Shown here: in pieces, positions 1 through 11,629 of the stretch
Position numbering within the stretch: the first letter of the stretch is position 1
Layout: every line of letters begins with the position of its first letter
Assembly: GCA_019095985.1 (NCBI GenBank)
Contig: CM032666.1
Location: 12,234,325-12,298,324 of the forward strand
Source of the DNA: Streblospio benedicti
Taxonomy: Eukaryota > Annelida > Polychaeta > Spionida > Spionidae
Length of the DNA stretch: 64,000 nt
Direction: 5' to 3'
Notes under the pieces: generated by a model
Databases searched by the model: none
What the model was told of the DNA's origin: nothing
Seen by the model: the letters and a program-made list of their open reading frames with translations, nothing else
Program-made: the position numbers and the translations under genes

Positions 1-259
1 GGTTCTGATCAAGTAGCTCCATGCTAATGTAGATTGCTGATTCTTTTTCCCGATATTCATATGCCATAATTGCAATGATATTTGTATTTATCAATACTTT
101 ATTCAACACAGACAAGTCTCGATTCCTCGTGTTTATAACTTTTACAGCTATATCTTTTCCATTGAGCGTACCTTTATGTACCTCTCCTAGGATTCCCTTT
201 CCAACCAACCATTCTGGGTCTTCATTTATATTTGAACATTTTCTTGTTAACCCTGCCAT
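1..259 (-). CDS. Protein-kinase-like gene, N-terminal lobe, cut by the left window edge
   Basis: Reading the minus strand from an ATG at 259 gives 86 uninterrupted residues to the window edge. An in-frame stop (TAG) lies seven codons upstream, which favours this ATG as the start. Residues 17-30 read WLVGKGILGEVHKG, a glycine-rich loop (G20-x-G22-x-x-G25-x-V27). Residues 37-42 read IAVKVI, with K40 as the ATP-binding lysine. Residues 60-69 resemble the segment between helix C and strand 4, and Y77-ISMELL resembles strand 5 leading into the hinge. At the helix C position that normally holds glutamate, my alignment places an aspartate (D48). The pattern fits the N-lobe of a serine/threonine or dual-specificity kinase; the subfamily is not identified. 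The catalytic loop lies outside the window, so activity cannot be judged. The short N-terminus shows no signal peptide. Confidence 0.72.
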   Translation of the reverse strand, partial: MAGLTRKCSNINEDPEWLVGKGILGEVHKGTLNGKDIAVKVINTRNRDLSVLNKVLINTNIIAIMAYEYREKESAIYISMELLDQN

Positions 260-458
260 GATCGGTTGTAAACCTGGCTATCAAGCACAGTATTATTTTT
301 GATTCACTTCTATTTCATGGAATATCCAATGGAAATGAAAATAACAAACTATGAAAGTGCTGAGTATCATAGTTTACTTTCTGGCAGTATCATTTTTACA
401 TTTATATCCAAATTTCACTAATATCCTCATCAACTTTCTGTAACACTGCATTCAGTAA

Positions 459-652
459 TCATATGATGGGATCCGGGTTCATGTTTGTAAAGTACTTTGT
501 TGAGTCATCAGGGCCGTCAGACAAGGTCCAAAGTCTGGATATTGTTGAACTACTTCTTTCTCCCAGATTTGAAATCTGTGGCATGTTGAAAACTGTCACC
601 GGCTTTAAAATAGTATGATGATGGATATCTCTATTAACAAGCAAAACATTTC
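459..652 (-). pseudogene. Decayed kinase-like C-lobe fragment (degenerate catalytic loop)
   Basis: The minus-strand frame between 652 and 459 contains VNRDIHHHTILKP, followed about ten residues later by PQISNLGE. The spacing and flanking residues resemble a kinase catalytic loop (HRDxxxxN) followed by the DFG region. The key positions are changed: HRD reads NRD, the catalytic-loop asparagine reads T, and DFG reads NLG. The frame stops about 35 residues after that, far short of a full C-lobe, and no N-lobe is visible upstream. It lies about 200 bp upstream of the kinase-like start at 259 on the same strand. This suggests a dead tandem copy, or an exon of a diverged pseudokinase. The match is motif-level only and could be chance. 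Confidence 0.38.
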
Positions 653-659
653 ATGTTAC

Positions 660-1484
660 TGCATTAGACTATATTAATCCAAAGAGGATATTCATGTGTG
701 TATTTACACTTAAATATTTTTTAAACATCTTATTGTACAGGTATATGGACTAAAGGTGTCGAAAACTGTAGCAGTTGCTTTACTTTTGTAGACATGTAAA
801 TTTATATTATAACGTGCCCGTGATCCAATAAACAGTTAATCTTATCATACATTGTAATAAAATGAACTTTGATTAGTATATATTGTTGTAAAACAATTGA
901 TTTTATTTCTGTAAATGTATGCTAGCAACATTCCAATTTACATACATAACGAGGCTTGATATGTATGTAACATAGAGTGTTGCTAATAGCATCTCGAGTT
1001 CCATCAAATTGTTTTAAAAAATAGCTCTCAAATTTGTGTTGTAAATTTCATTTTTTTTTTCTGTGGGAGCATGGCCCCTTAGCTATACGGCGACTATGTT
1101 GCTGTTTTCACGCCTACTGCACCCATGCTGTCAACCACTCTTAAGGTGTGTGCGACGTCACCGAGTTGATAACGAACAAGATCATCAGTGTGAGGCGGTG
1201 ATAAAACAATCAAGTGAAAAGGTAAATATTATATCGAAACGAACATTGAATATAAAGTATTCATAATACCTGGAGCTGTTAAACTCGGACTTGAAGAGAG
1301 CGAATTAAAAATTCAGCTGTCCAAATAATTTGAAGCATTGAATGGACAATGTGAGGTGATGTGAGGTGAAACAGTTTGTTGGTTGGGTTCTCTGTAGACT
1401 TGAGTTAGCAGAGCTGGAGAATCCATGGGCTACACACACGTAAAGGCCCGCTCTAAAATGATTGTATCCAACTCTCAACTATGG
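660..1484. other. Flank between the kinase-like fragments and the inverted repeat
   Basis: This AT-rich stretch has short ORFs on both strands, none with recognisable motifs. It has no counterpart beyond the outer end of the right arm, so the inverted repeat ends near 1,485. I see no other feature. Confidence 0.5.
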
Positions 1485-1494
1485 AAAGAACACC

Positions 1495-1670
1495 GGCAGT
1501 AGCTATGTGATGGAGAAATAATTCTCTGTCAATACTTACAACCACAGTGGCAGTGGTCCAGGGTTCGAATCCCGGCAGAGGTTTTGCGATATAAACAGTC
1601 CGAAAGAATCATGTATGGCAATACTTACACCCACAGTGGGCCAGGGTTCAAGTTCCGACAGTGGACATAC
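1495..1670 (+). repeat. tRNA-derived SINE-like repeat, two tandem units, at the left outer end
   Basis: The sequence GGTTCGAATCCCGGCAG (about 1,562-1,580) is a good RNA polymerase III B-box-like segment. A diverged second copy, AGGGTTCAAGTTCCG, follows about 80 bp later. Each is preceded by a shared stretch beginning CAATACTTACA and containing CCCACAGTGG. A clear A box is not visible, so the 5' part may be missing. Confidence 0.5.
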
Positions 1671-2519
1671 AATATAACTCATTAGACAAGTTGGGAGAAA
1701 ATAATCCTCTAATGAAATTGTGGAATTTTGCTTAAAAAATTCCATCAAACCAGTTGTGTTTTATATGTAACTCCCGATTAGCATAAAAAATCAGTTCAAA
1801 ACCGATTATTTGTCTCATTCTATTTTTTTATTCAAAATTCAATGTTTCATTTAATTTCAATTAATTTCCATATTGTAATGTGAAACAAACACATTTCGCA
1901 TAAACCTGTCAAGATTTTGTTTTCATTGTATTTCCACATTCACAGATAAGCACATTTTCCATTCGTTTTATGTCTTCAAATCGTGTTTTGGGTGATAATG
2001 AACGCACTTTCTTGCTTAACACACAAATGGTATCTCTGGGAATGATACACTTTAGGTGGTCGTATTTCTAAACATAAATCATCTTGCATCATCAATGCGC
2101 TTCGAGAACCATAAATTCGGTGCCAGACAGAAGCTTTTGTTTTTATGGGCTTTATTTACAAAAGATCACGCACTAAAAATGGGCCATTCCTATGAACTCA
2201 AGCGATTTGTAATTATCTGGCTAAATCGTTTCCTGACGTCCAATAACTCTTGGTGTAACAAAACATATTCAAATTATGGGCGAATTGGAATTGGGTATTT
2301 TGTATTGAATAATTTTGTCTGGGCGTGTTTAGGTTCTGCAGTGGATTAGGCTGTTATTACCCTGTTGATGTTTCGCGGCCCGAATGGGAGATAAACCAAA
2401 GGAGTGAAACTCCGGAAAAGCCGAGCTTGAGAACTTTATGCAGCAATATTGGCTGGGAGTGCATAGTAACATTTTCTTCATTTCTGACACTTTTGCTTTC
2501 GTTTTCTTCAATTGTTTAG

Positions 2520-3230
2520 TGACTGATATTTCCTACAGATCAACAATGTACGTCTGGATCATAAAAAAGTAACTGCGCAGTTGCAACAAACACTTTGTAC
2601 ACTAAATGCCAATGTAGATTCCTTAACTATCATTAGACGAAAAAGTGCTGCCTCTTTGGTAAGAGATTGGGTAAATCTAATAATATTTTGATACGGTCAG
2701 TTTTATCTGATTCGTGGATGCATTGTGACTTTATTTATGAATAAACAAACGACTGTCCCGATGGATCAATTCCTCAAGTTACAATGCATCACGGTTGTAG
2801 CGGCGTAGTAATTTCATCAGCTCATTAACATCGACGATTGTCGGGTGATCAGTTCCATTGATAAATTCAAATTGGGCACTAATTTCAGCGCGTATGGATG
2901 TGCTTATAGTAAACGTAGTGGCGGTGAAGAGGGAACACAATGAAACGCCTACGACGGCTATAAAGCTAGAGTCTTCTGCGAAGCTCGGCTTTAAAAATGA
3001 AGTTGAGAATTTACCTTGCACGAGATTGTCTCTATGGCTGTGAAATTGTAATCATGCAACACATTTAAAACTGATTTATGATATACGAGTAACGTTGTTC
3101 AAATAAGAAGTTTGAAAACAAAACTTTGGAGAACACCAGAGTTTTGCTGCTTGCCTCCCCCCCCTCCTCCTCCAATGTACTAATTTTCAGTATGGTGACA
3201 ATTGTTCATTCATACAAATAAAGCATTAGA
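2520..3230. other. Left-arm-specific segment without right-arm match
   Basis: This stretch sits where the right arm holds about 11.6 kb of different sequence. It includes the minus-strand frame at 2,779-3,057 and a cytosine-rich run near 3,158-3,175. I found no counterpart in the right arm. Confidence 0.55.
2779..3057 (-). CDS. Possible small exon or coding remnant, unknown product
   Basis: The minus-strand frame is open from just after a stop near 3,057 to a stop at 2,779, about 90 residues. Synonymous positions look mixed rather than simple-sequence, and the peptide has a hydrophobic stretch (FIAVVGVSLCSLFTA), an acidic and hydrophobic middle, and a basic end (LLRRYNRDAL). A plausible splice acceptor (TTTCACAG) precedes it near 3,035. 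I do not recognise the family. It lies in the left-arm-only segment. An overlapping plus-strand frame is nearly as long, so chance remains likely. Confidence 0.22.
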
Positions 3231-3451
3231 AATCATGGTAGAAAAAAATAGAACATCGTCCTATTTGGAGAAGTATCAGTGATAAAGGGTCGTTTATAAG
3301 ATCATACGAGTCTGAACAAGAGGCGCATTTGAATTCTGCAAACAAACACTTATTATGTAGTTTTTTGCGTTATTATAAATAACTATGTGAACATACCAGC
3401 TACTTTTTATTGTGGAGCCTCAGTGTCATCACGAAAGCACAACTCAGAGGA

Positions 3452-3970
3452 GTCTCATGTTAGGACCACCTCTATAACAGATATTTGTGTGAAGTTTCAA
3501 ACCCTCTATCTTGAAGAGACCACTGTCAAGCTCCATCAAGAGACCTGTCTATTGAGACCACCTCTATTGACAGGGACGGATCCAGCTCTACTCGGGGGGC
3601 TCTAGCCCCCCCACGCCATATTAGCCTTAAAGCCCCCAGTTTTAGCCCCCTCTCCTTTTCCCTGCAAAAATACTTCATTTTCATTCAAAAAATCCCGTAA
3701 GTGAGCCCCCCCCCTTTCCTTATGTTTTCCTTACGTAGCTTTTCCAAAAACCTGGATCTGGCCCCATGCACAAATCGCCTGCCCCCGCCTCAAAATTTGC
3801 CTGAAAATTTGAAAATTAGCCCCCCCTCTCAAATTTCTGAATCCGTCCATGCCAGACCTCCATACATAAGGCATTTGTAACGGCCAAACCTCCAAAAAAA
3901 AACCTCTCTGTTGAGACCACCTGAAGCGAGCCGGCATGTGTCTCAATAGAGAGGTGGTCGTGTACCAGCT
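3452..3970. mobile_element. Pogo/Tigger-like MITE split by another element
   Basis: Both sides (about 3,455-3,573 and 3,855-3,970) carry the family's short subrepeats of the gagaccacctctattga type. The middle is occupied by the cytosine-rich element at 3,574-3,850, a nested insertion. No equivalent copy is seen at the matching place in the right arm. Confidence 0.6.
3574..3850. mobile_element. Non-autonomous DNA element with ACGGATCCAG / CTGAATCCGT ends
   Basis: The ends read GACGGATCCAGC on the left and CTGAATCCGTCC on the right, an imperfect terminal inverted repeat. The interior holds several runs of C or G (agccccc motifs) and an internal copy of the end-like motif CCTGGATCTGG near 3,752. 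Related end motifs recur near 12,350, 34,250, 51,800 and 58,485. The superfamily is uncertain. Confidence 0.5.
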
Positions 3971-4235
3971 CACGCCTGCTGCCGTGTTTTCTGTACCCCC
4001 ATTCAATCTGGTCAGATTACATTTCACACGGACTATTTGATTTGCTTGCTTACAATAGATTTACTTTTACATGACTAAAAATAGTAAACAAAACTTTAAA
4101 GCGAATCTGCCTATGTTGTTTTATGAAAGCTGAAAGTGGATCACGTGAATAGAAAACATAACTTGAAGTTCTGAAAACAGCCATTATAGCACTTTATCTT
4201 AAACTATCCAATTTCTAGTGTCCCTGCCTGAGAGA

Positions 4236-5000
4236 TACAGTACAACCCCTCAGTTTATGCCACCTCCATAAAGAGACCACACACTGATAACAGTTTTCTC
4301 CGTGTTAAGCCTCCATGCATCGCTTTAGCCATTCAACCACTTCAGAAATGTTCACTAATAACAGAGATATGTGATTTGCAAAAGGATTATAATGGGCTTT
4401 TTTGATCGCCATGTTTTATATGGATATATATATTTGTGCTTTTATATTTCAATCTGCCATTTCCAAATGTGAGACCATCTCTACCACCACTTGGCATTAA
4501 ACTGGGTATCTTAACATAGAAGATTATACTGTTCATTACTAGCCTCAACCATCCAGACGAAAGTATCTTTGAGAGAGCTCAAATTTAAGTGACCGGGTGC
4601 CCAAAAGTAAACCCTTTGACTGAATCTCTGTTTCTTTGTATATTTCAATGCCATTCACAGAATGTTATTCTAGGCTTACCATCACAAGGTACATGAGGCA
4701 CTCTAGCCATAAGGAGTTGAACCAAACCTTTTTTTCCCTCCACAACAGGCTAGACCATTCTCCGTTTCCAATCAAACTGCAGTTTTTAAATTACGTGACG
4801 ATGTCCAAACATGAGACCACCTCTATAATCACCTTTTACAAATTTAACTTTCTATAATGGCCCAACTTTATGTTTCTTCACAGTCCCAACCCGTTATAAA
4901 GCTACCAATATCAACATCTCTATAGCTAAAGGGACAACCTCTCTATTCACACCACCTAACAATGGCCTCAAATGTGGTCCTAATAGAGAGGTTCTACTGC
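4236..5000. mobile_element. Composite pogo-like MITE region
   Basis: It begins TACAGTACAACCCCTC and ends GAGAGGTTCTACTG, the inverted-end pair of the family. At about 765 bp it is longer than the usual 160-190 bp unit and contains several blocks of gaccacctctata subrepeats. Sequence shared with the right arm (4,520-4,640) lies inside it, so it is probably two copies or a copy carrying extra sequence. Confidence 0.5.
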
Positions 5001-5279
5001 ACGCACATTTGGGTAGGTATCCAACACACAGCCACGGTCATAACAGTCTGTAGTCAACAAACAAGGCGGCTGCCGTGACTTGGTTAGGCTGGGTCCAGGG
5101 CCCCGGGTGTCATGTCCATGCTTGGTTAGGCGGGGTCCAGGGCCGGGCCCAAGTGTGTTATCAGCCTGTGTCCTCGCCGCCGATAAGGCTGTTGTTGACT
5201 GTTAGAGCGTCGCCTGTTTACATCTGACATCTAAATCAGGAGCCGGCAGTCAAAGGTACCGTGTTATACACTGCTCTGT

Positions 5280-5520
5280 ACAGACCACCTCTATAATAAG
5301 ACCAGTTCTCCACACAGACTACCGTGAACTTCTAGTTGTACAGTGTGACTTATACACATACCACCTTTGTAGTAAGACCAGTTCTTGCAAGTCCTCTTGG
5401 TACTTTGGCATGTCAGAAATAGGTATGATATATGATCACCAAGCGTTGCCTTCAAGTGGTCTCCACAGAAAGATGACCTCTTTAAAGAGTTCCAATGTTT
5501 TGGTTCTGTCCACATGATCT
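5280..5520. mobile_element. Degenerate pogo-like MITE, shared with the right arm
   Basis: Repeated phrases such as CCACCTCTATAATAAGACC match the MITE interior, and the ends have decayed. A reverse-complement counterpart lies at about 42,900-43,110. Confidence 0.5.
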
Positions 5521-5928
5521 TTTACTTGTCATTCTACAAGACTCATTTTAAGCTTCGTGTGAAAAAAAAACACCGAGTTAATTAGGGAATTATCAGGCGG
5601 AATTTAGCAGGCGTCCCACTGACCCACTTCCCGGCTGCGAACTAACCGGCTCTGGTGGACAAAACAGTCAGCAAAATATGGAGAAAATATTAACTTGCAG
5701 AGGTGTTCTACCTATGTAAGTTGTCAGACATTGCGTTGCTTTTATTTATTGGAGGTAGTTGTTTATAATGTAACATGTTCTTTTGTCTCAGAAGTAATTG
5801 ACACCACATGACCCAGAATCCGGTTTTAAGTCAAACTGAATTTCGTCTCATTTTTTGACTAACTTGTTCTCTAATGAACAACACGAGATCTTGCAAAACC
5901 CATTAGAACTTTGACAATTTGAATGCAC

Positions 5929-6058
5929 ACACAGTAGAACCTCCAATTAAGACTAATTCTAATAAATCAATTTTTCGAGGTCACAAAGTTGAGATCACCA
6001 TGAACTTCCATAAAGAGATCACCTTTCTATTAAGACCATTTGAGACGAGCCTCCAGAA
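5929..6058. mobile_element. Pogo-like MITE, one end preserved
   Basis: It starts CACAGTAGAACCTCCAATTA and continues with family subrepeats to about 6,058. The far end is lost. The counterpart in the right arm is about 42,250-42,400. Confidence 0.55.
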
Positions 6059-7621
6059 TGTGTTTGACTGTATATTACAATATGGTATAATGAAGAGATT
6101 TTAATCGAATGAGACAAGGTTTTTCCTCAACAAAAGTGAGTCCTTCCCAAGGTCAGTTCATTATTCAGGCCAGTTGATGACCTCGTTCTAAAACCAGGTC
6201 AAATAGATGCCAGAAAACAGCAACGTGTTCCAGTTATCACATTTCCAAGGAGGGAAAATCATGATACATGTAGATGAAAAAATCAGACACATTTGCATGA
6301 GTTTGCTATTTAGCTCACCACAGACGCTGTTTAAGTTGAGTTTGGATTCCACGACATTCGCCACCATCATACAAGTCACATGGTGCATATTAAGCTATTT
6401 GTAAAACATGCCAATTGACACAATCCAGTTCATTATCCAGTCACAGCTCATTTGCTGGTTTGACCCAGTTGTGAGAAATTAGCATTTTGTGAAACAAAAG
6501 AGAGTCATTGTTGTTAGGGGTCATATTATTCATATTGTTACTTGCAGTTGTTCCATTGTTCTAACTTTTGGTTTATGACATAGTTTTTTTGTATGCATGT
6601 TAATTTTGCCATGTTCTTTGTGGTTGTTGGAGAGTTATGTGACTGAGCCCTTTTTATACTAGTTGTTCTTAATATCAAAACGTGTTTAATGATATAAAAC
6701 GTATTTTTGAAGACACTGTGCCTTATTACATGATGTAAAGGCTGTCTCTAAAACCCTATAGCGGTGGTTTTAATAAGAGGTTACAATGTATGTATAAAAA
6801 AACTTGCGGGATTTCTGCTGTATGTGGTGCGGTTTGAATATGTGAATGTTTCTCACACTCACAATGAATGCAGCTGTCAAGTCAAAAACGTGATCCTCAA
6901 ACGTCAATATTTAGTTGACACAGTTTGCATGAATATAATCTATATAAGAAAACAAAACAAAACTTTGACCGCTTATAATGTTACCAAAACACTGTAGGAA
7001 TTCAAGAAAGACATTTGTATAAATTAGTGTAGATGCTTATCTGATGATGTGACACTGTGTGCTGTAACAGGCTGTGGGTAGTGGGTATCAGTGATAAAAA
7101 GGTATTTTTTATGAACAGTCGGAAACTTCTAGATGTGTGTGTGTGTGTCTAATTAACATATCATGATGTTAATGTGAACATCACCTATATGTTTGATGAA
7201 TTGGGAATTTTGTGGTGTCAATTAGATGGAAACTTTGTGTACATTTTGACACCTTGACACAAACTTGCTCTATCGAGACAAGCAGGGGACTTGCCTCAAG
7301 TGGTCTCAATAGAGAGGTGGTCACAATTCAGGTTTGTGGCAGTGAAATTTTACTACGTCTCCACAACAAGAACAGGATGATGTGGTAACTGTTACAGTAA
7401 AACCACAAATCTGGTTTCTGGAATGTAGAGTCGCCAATCACATCACTGCTATAAATAGACCGATTCCTAGTTTAGAAACCATTGTTTGTAGTCCCGAGCC
7501 TTGAGAAAGAGGCAAACACATTAAAAAAAACTGTACTGGCTGTACTGGAAGAAGACATAATATCCATTATGCACTCTATTTATGGATATTTCGAACTGCG
7601 AATGATTCATTTTTATAGTCT

Positions 7622-7706
7622 TGTGCCTCTATAAAGACACCACCTCTCTATTGAGACCTCTTTCGGCCAGCCCCAAGTTGGTCTTAACAGAGAGGTTGTA
7701 CTGAAC
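7622..7706. mobile_element. Short pogo-like MITE remnant
   Basis: Family subrepeats run into the end GAGAGGTTGTACTG. The paired copy at about 40,242-40,418 in the right arm is longer, so this one has lost its other half. Confidence 0.5.
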
Positions 7707-7959
7707 GTCTGTTTACGAGCGACGTTTATTATCACCTTGACTGACAGGCGAAGGTGCCATGTGGGTTTTTACGACCTCACAACAGAACACGACGTGACCT
7801 CTGCACTGATCTGGCAAACGGGTGCATGATGGCTGAGCAAGAGAACGTTATGGGTGTGACAGTTTGGCAGGTTGTGGGTTTTAGAGCCTGTTTAGTGCTT
7901 ACCAGATTCAGTTTTATGAGGGTCACTTTTGCACCAATTGACGTTTACAAAGATAACTC

Positions 7960-8115
7960 ATTTACAGAGGTAACTGGAGAGAATGGTGACCCAAATAGAG
8001 AAGTCATCCCCTCGGTTTCTCAGCATATTATTGAAGTGACCTTAATCACAGAGGTTGTCCCATTATGGAGGTAACCTCATTACAGAGATGGTCCCATCAC
8101 GGAGGCCGTCCGATT
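7960..8115. mobile_element. Degenerate pogo-like MITE shared by both arms
   Basis: Alternating gaggt, cccatta and ggaggt blocks match the family interior. The counterpart is about 39,190-39,345. Neither copy keeps a clean CAGTAGAACC end. Confidence 0.45.
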
Positions 8116-8196
8116 ACCGGAACTGCCACTTGATTTTATCCTGTATGTGGCTCTTGAACAATCAGTGGCAACATTAACCCAACAACGACACAGCAT

Positions 8197-8392
8197 CAAC
8201 CCTTTAGAGGCTAAAGTTGTAAATTATGCAGCATAAAATAATGCCCAAAATAAGCTCAAATCAACCGCAGAGAACCCATAATCGACCCTCAGTGTTTCAA
8301 GGGTAATCGTGGTAAATTTGAGGATAGTTTAGGCTTTAGTGTAGGCTGGGAGATTAGGGGACCATGGTCACTGCAGTCAGCAAAGGGTTAAC
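8197..8392. mobile_element. piggyBac-like MITE (CCCTTTAGAGGCTAAA family), left-arm copy
   Basis: It begins TCAACCCTTTAGAGGCTAAA and ends CAAAGGGTTAAC, fitting diverged TTAA targets with CCCTTT ends. Inside, AAAATAAGCTCAAAT and a complementary TAAATTTGAGGATAG-type block form a foldback. The counterpart is 38,927-39,122. Confidence 0.6.
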
Positions 8393-9177
8393 ACCAATTG
8401 GCAACAATGGAGCACACAAAGTGGCATGTTCAGTGTCTCGCTGACCAGAGTAAGAGCTGTGAGTTTTTATGCTGGGAACGTGACGTCTGGGATTGTCTGA
8501 CTTGTCAACAAGCAAAGATTTACATCTTTGTGTTTACTCAGAACTTGTTCAATTATCCAGCTGTGATTGGGCTACTCTAGTGGGGTTCTGGTAGGCAAGG
8601 GTCGGGGGTGGGGGGGGGGGTACTTGATATAGCGGTAAGAACAATTATGAAAAGCTTACTGATGAAAAGTAACACAATCACAGAAGTTCATATGCAGCTG
8701 TTGTGTACATCAGAACTACTTGATAAGTACTGTGTAGTCCGTAGGGAGTTGTTGAGAAGGAGGCAAGATGCTATGATTTAGGGTGGTGCGAATTTAAGTC
8801 AATAGCAGAGAAGAAACATAAAAATGCTCATATGGGAGGCATTTTAGTTCGAATCACTTCCAATAACTTACAGAATAAGTGTCCAAGAAAGAAATGTTCC
8901 TCGCAAAAAAAAGTAGGGCAATAAGATTAGTGTCAGGACAGTGGTGGTGTAGGATGTTGAGAAGAAAGCAAGATTCCAATTACGTGGGGTGGTGTACATT
9001 TAGGGTCATATGATTGCAGGCTAGAGTATTTATTTTTGTAGGAAGGCTGCCCGTGTAACTAAAGTATATGTGCTTGCATCAGTGTACATGTTCACTTCAT
9101 TAGCGTTATCTTCACAACTTGGTCAGCATGAAAGAAGGCAAAAATTCATGTGTAATGCTACAGCATAACTCCCAATT

Positions 9178-9329
9178 TAGGAACCTCTATGAAGGAACCA
9201 CCTCTATAAGAAGACAATCTCTGTTTCAAACTTTCACAGACTTCCACAAACTTCGATAAAAAGAACAACTCTGTTGAACGATCGTTGGGGCCAGTCTCTG
9301 GATAGTCTTAATAGAGAGGTTCTACTGTA
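9178..9329. mobile_element. Pogo-like MITE shared by both arms
   Basis: It ends TAATAGAGAGGTTCTACTGTA with subrepeats before it. The counterpart at 37,544-37,722 begins TACAGTAGAACCTATC. Confidence 0.6.
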
Positions 9330-10877
9330 CTACACATTACATGTTGTGTAATCCCATTTTTTGGGGAAAACATGTACCCACTGATAATTAATTATCTGAA
9401 GCATGAAAAGAGATACAAAAAGTGGTAAGTGCTTTTCTGAGTACAGAAAAAAATGATTTAGAGTGAGTGTTTTTGTACATCACGACGTGTGGGTGAGATT
9501 ATCCTTAGATAATCCTGAAATAATCCAGAGATAATCCACCCACTTTACCTGTGATCATGACAGGAAATAAGACACACGTAATTTTCGTGGCTTCTATGAA
9601 AGAACTGTGAAAGAGTGTGATTGGCGAAATGGTTACAAGTCTTTTTTAGAAAAGAAGTTTTCCAAAAATGATCGTTTCGTCATACAAAGATTTGTATTCG
9701 GTCTCTTTCAAAGCATTCTCTAGAATGTAGCACTGGAGGAGAATCCTCCAATGCCAACCAACGGTGAATGTCCTGGTGACTTTGTGTGTCCTATGACATA
9801 TCATTCCTGTGTATACACACACCATGGTGTACACACCACAGTACATACACCCTGGCGTACACCTGGCGTGTCCCTCACCTGCCATTGGCCCCGCACCCGC
9901 TGACCCCGGCCAGCTGACTGTCCTGAGCAACCAGCCATGTAACAACTTGGATGCTTGAGCATTATTTACTACTGAGGAAAGCTTAGAACGTTTGTGTAAT
10001 CTCAACAGATAGGTGGTCTCTTTATATAGGTCCATGGTGGTTCTCTTTACGGAGGTTCTCGACCTTGAGAATAGGTCTCAGAGGGGATCTCTTTATTGAT
10101 GTGGCTTTTAGTAGAAGCTCATCATGTTTACACATTTTATTTTATCTCATCAGTTATAATTTCAATCGACGTTTATCACTGTGTAACCTCCTGTGTTCAT
10201 TCAGACAGTAAAATCCTCCACCTCGCTCGGCCCCTGGACGACAGATGCCGGTCAAAGTGCAGTCCGTGTGCAGCTTGTAGCCTGTACTACCAGCTTGTGG
10301 ACAGACAACAATGATATTTTTGCCTCCTGTTTATGACCAAATGTCTTCCTTTAATCCATGCATTTGCTTTCCATTTAAATTTAAAGTGACTCTAAATTAG
10401 ACCCAAACTTGAAATAAAAATATCAGTATGATTACATTAATGATTATGGAAGTATAATCATATTGTTTTTGACTAAGAGACTTGCACTTTAAAACAAAAA
10501 ATAACTATGTCTGAAAGATATAACAATGACGTGTGTTCGCACTTTGTCAACCTTACCAATATATCTCAGCTTTCATTCTTCTTAGCTGGTTATTGAAAGT
10601 CAGAGACAAGTACATAGACATCAGAATGCTCAATTTCCATGCACTTGTGATTTACAATAAATGTTAACCACAAAGTTATAAGCACAAGCTTTACATGAAT
10701 CTTAATACACATAATGTCATTTACAATTATTATCTCCATAATTCAAGTTGCCAATCAAAAAAAACCACCCAAGCGAGTAGCTGAGGACAGGACAATAATT
10801 ATGACAATCACCATAATCACCATGATGGACCATAAAACAACTACAAACCTATTACCAGATGTGATTAGAGAAAGCCA

Positions 10878-11060
10878 TTATAACCCTTTAGAGGCTAAAG
10901 CAGTAAACGGTACTGCAACTCCATCCAAAATTAAAGCCTAAAATAACCTAAAATATACTGCAATAGTTGTCCAATTCACCCTCACCGTTTTCAGTGTCAA
11001 TTAAACACCAATATTGTTAAATTTGAGCTTATCTAAGGCTTCTTTCTCATAGTGCTCGAT
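10878..11060. mobile_element. piggyBac-like MITE, second left-arm copy
   Basis: It begins TAACCCTTTAGAGGCTAAAG and has the internal foldback around AAATTTGAGCTTATCTAAGG. The right end has decayed. The counterpart is about 35,500-35,655. Confidence 0.55.
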
Positions 11061-11443
11061 AGAGGGCATCACAGACAAAAGTGTTACCATCAGAAAGCAA
11101 TCATTACGCTCCGCCGCCAGCACCAGTCAAATGGGACAAAGCTCCATCTGCACGTGATTTATGTTCTCTCAGTGTCATCTGTTCAAAATACCAAGACACT
11201 GGTGGTGTCTTTAATCTGCCTGTAGATAATCCCTCTCCCCCGCGGGACTGACCCCTCCACCCCCAGAGGGACTGACGTTCCTCCCCCTGGGCCTGACCCG
11301 TTTAATCAAAATAGGGTGAGGCGTTTGTTGTGATTTCTTTCATTATTCTTCTCCCCCGGACTGAGTCCTGGAAATGCACCAAATTAACTCACCAGTGTGA
11401 GTGCTCTTTCCTTACTGTTTTTAACATTGATATGTTCTTATGC

Positions 11444-11629
11444 ACAGTAGAACCTCTCTATTAGGACCACCTCTCTACTGAGTCCACCTTTATAACAAAT
11501 AGACCACTTTTCACTGTCTAAAAACCTTCACAAATCTACAAACATCAGCCTCTGAATAAACATTACCTCTCTATTGAGACCACCTAACACTCGTCACAAA
11601 AGTGGTTCTAATAGAGATGTTTTCCTGTG
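11444..11629. mobile_element. Pogo-like MITE, well preserved and about 98% identical between arms
   Basis: It begins GCACAGTAGAACCTCTCTAT and ends GTTCTAATAGAGATGTTTTC, a slightly decayed end. The interior carries several gaccacctct subrepeats. The copy at 34,964-35,145 is near-identical by eye, which makes it useful for dating the inner part of the arms. Confidence 0.7.

Noticed and set aside
1063-1266. A 67-residue plus-strand frame
   Set aside because: No motif and no support from composition or neighbours.
9835-10035. A 129-residue minus-strand frame (9,646-10,035)
   Set aside because: It mixes MITE-like sequence and simple phrases and is not kept in the right arm.
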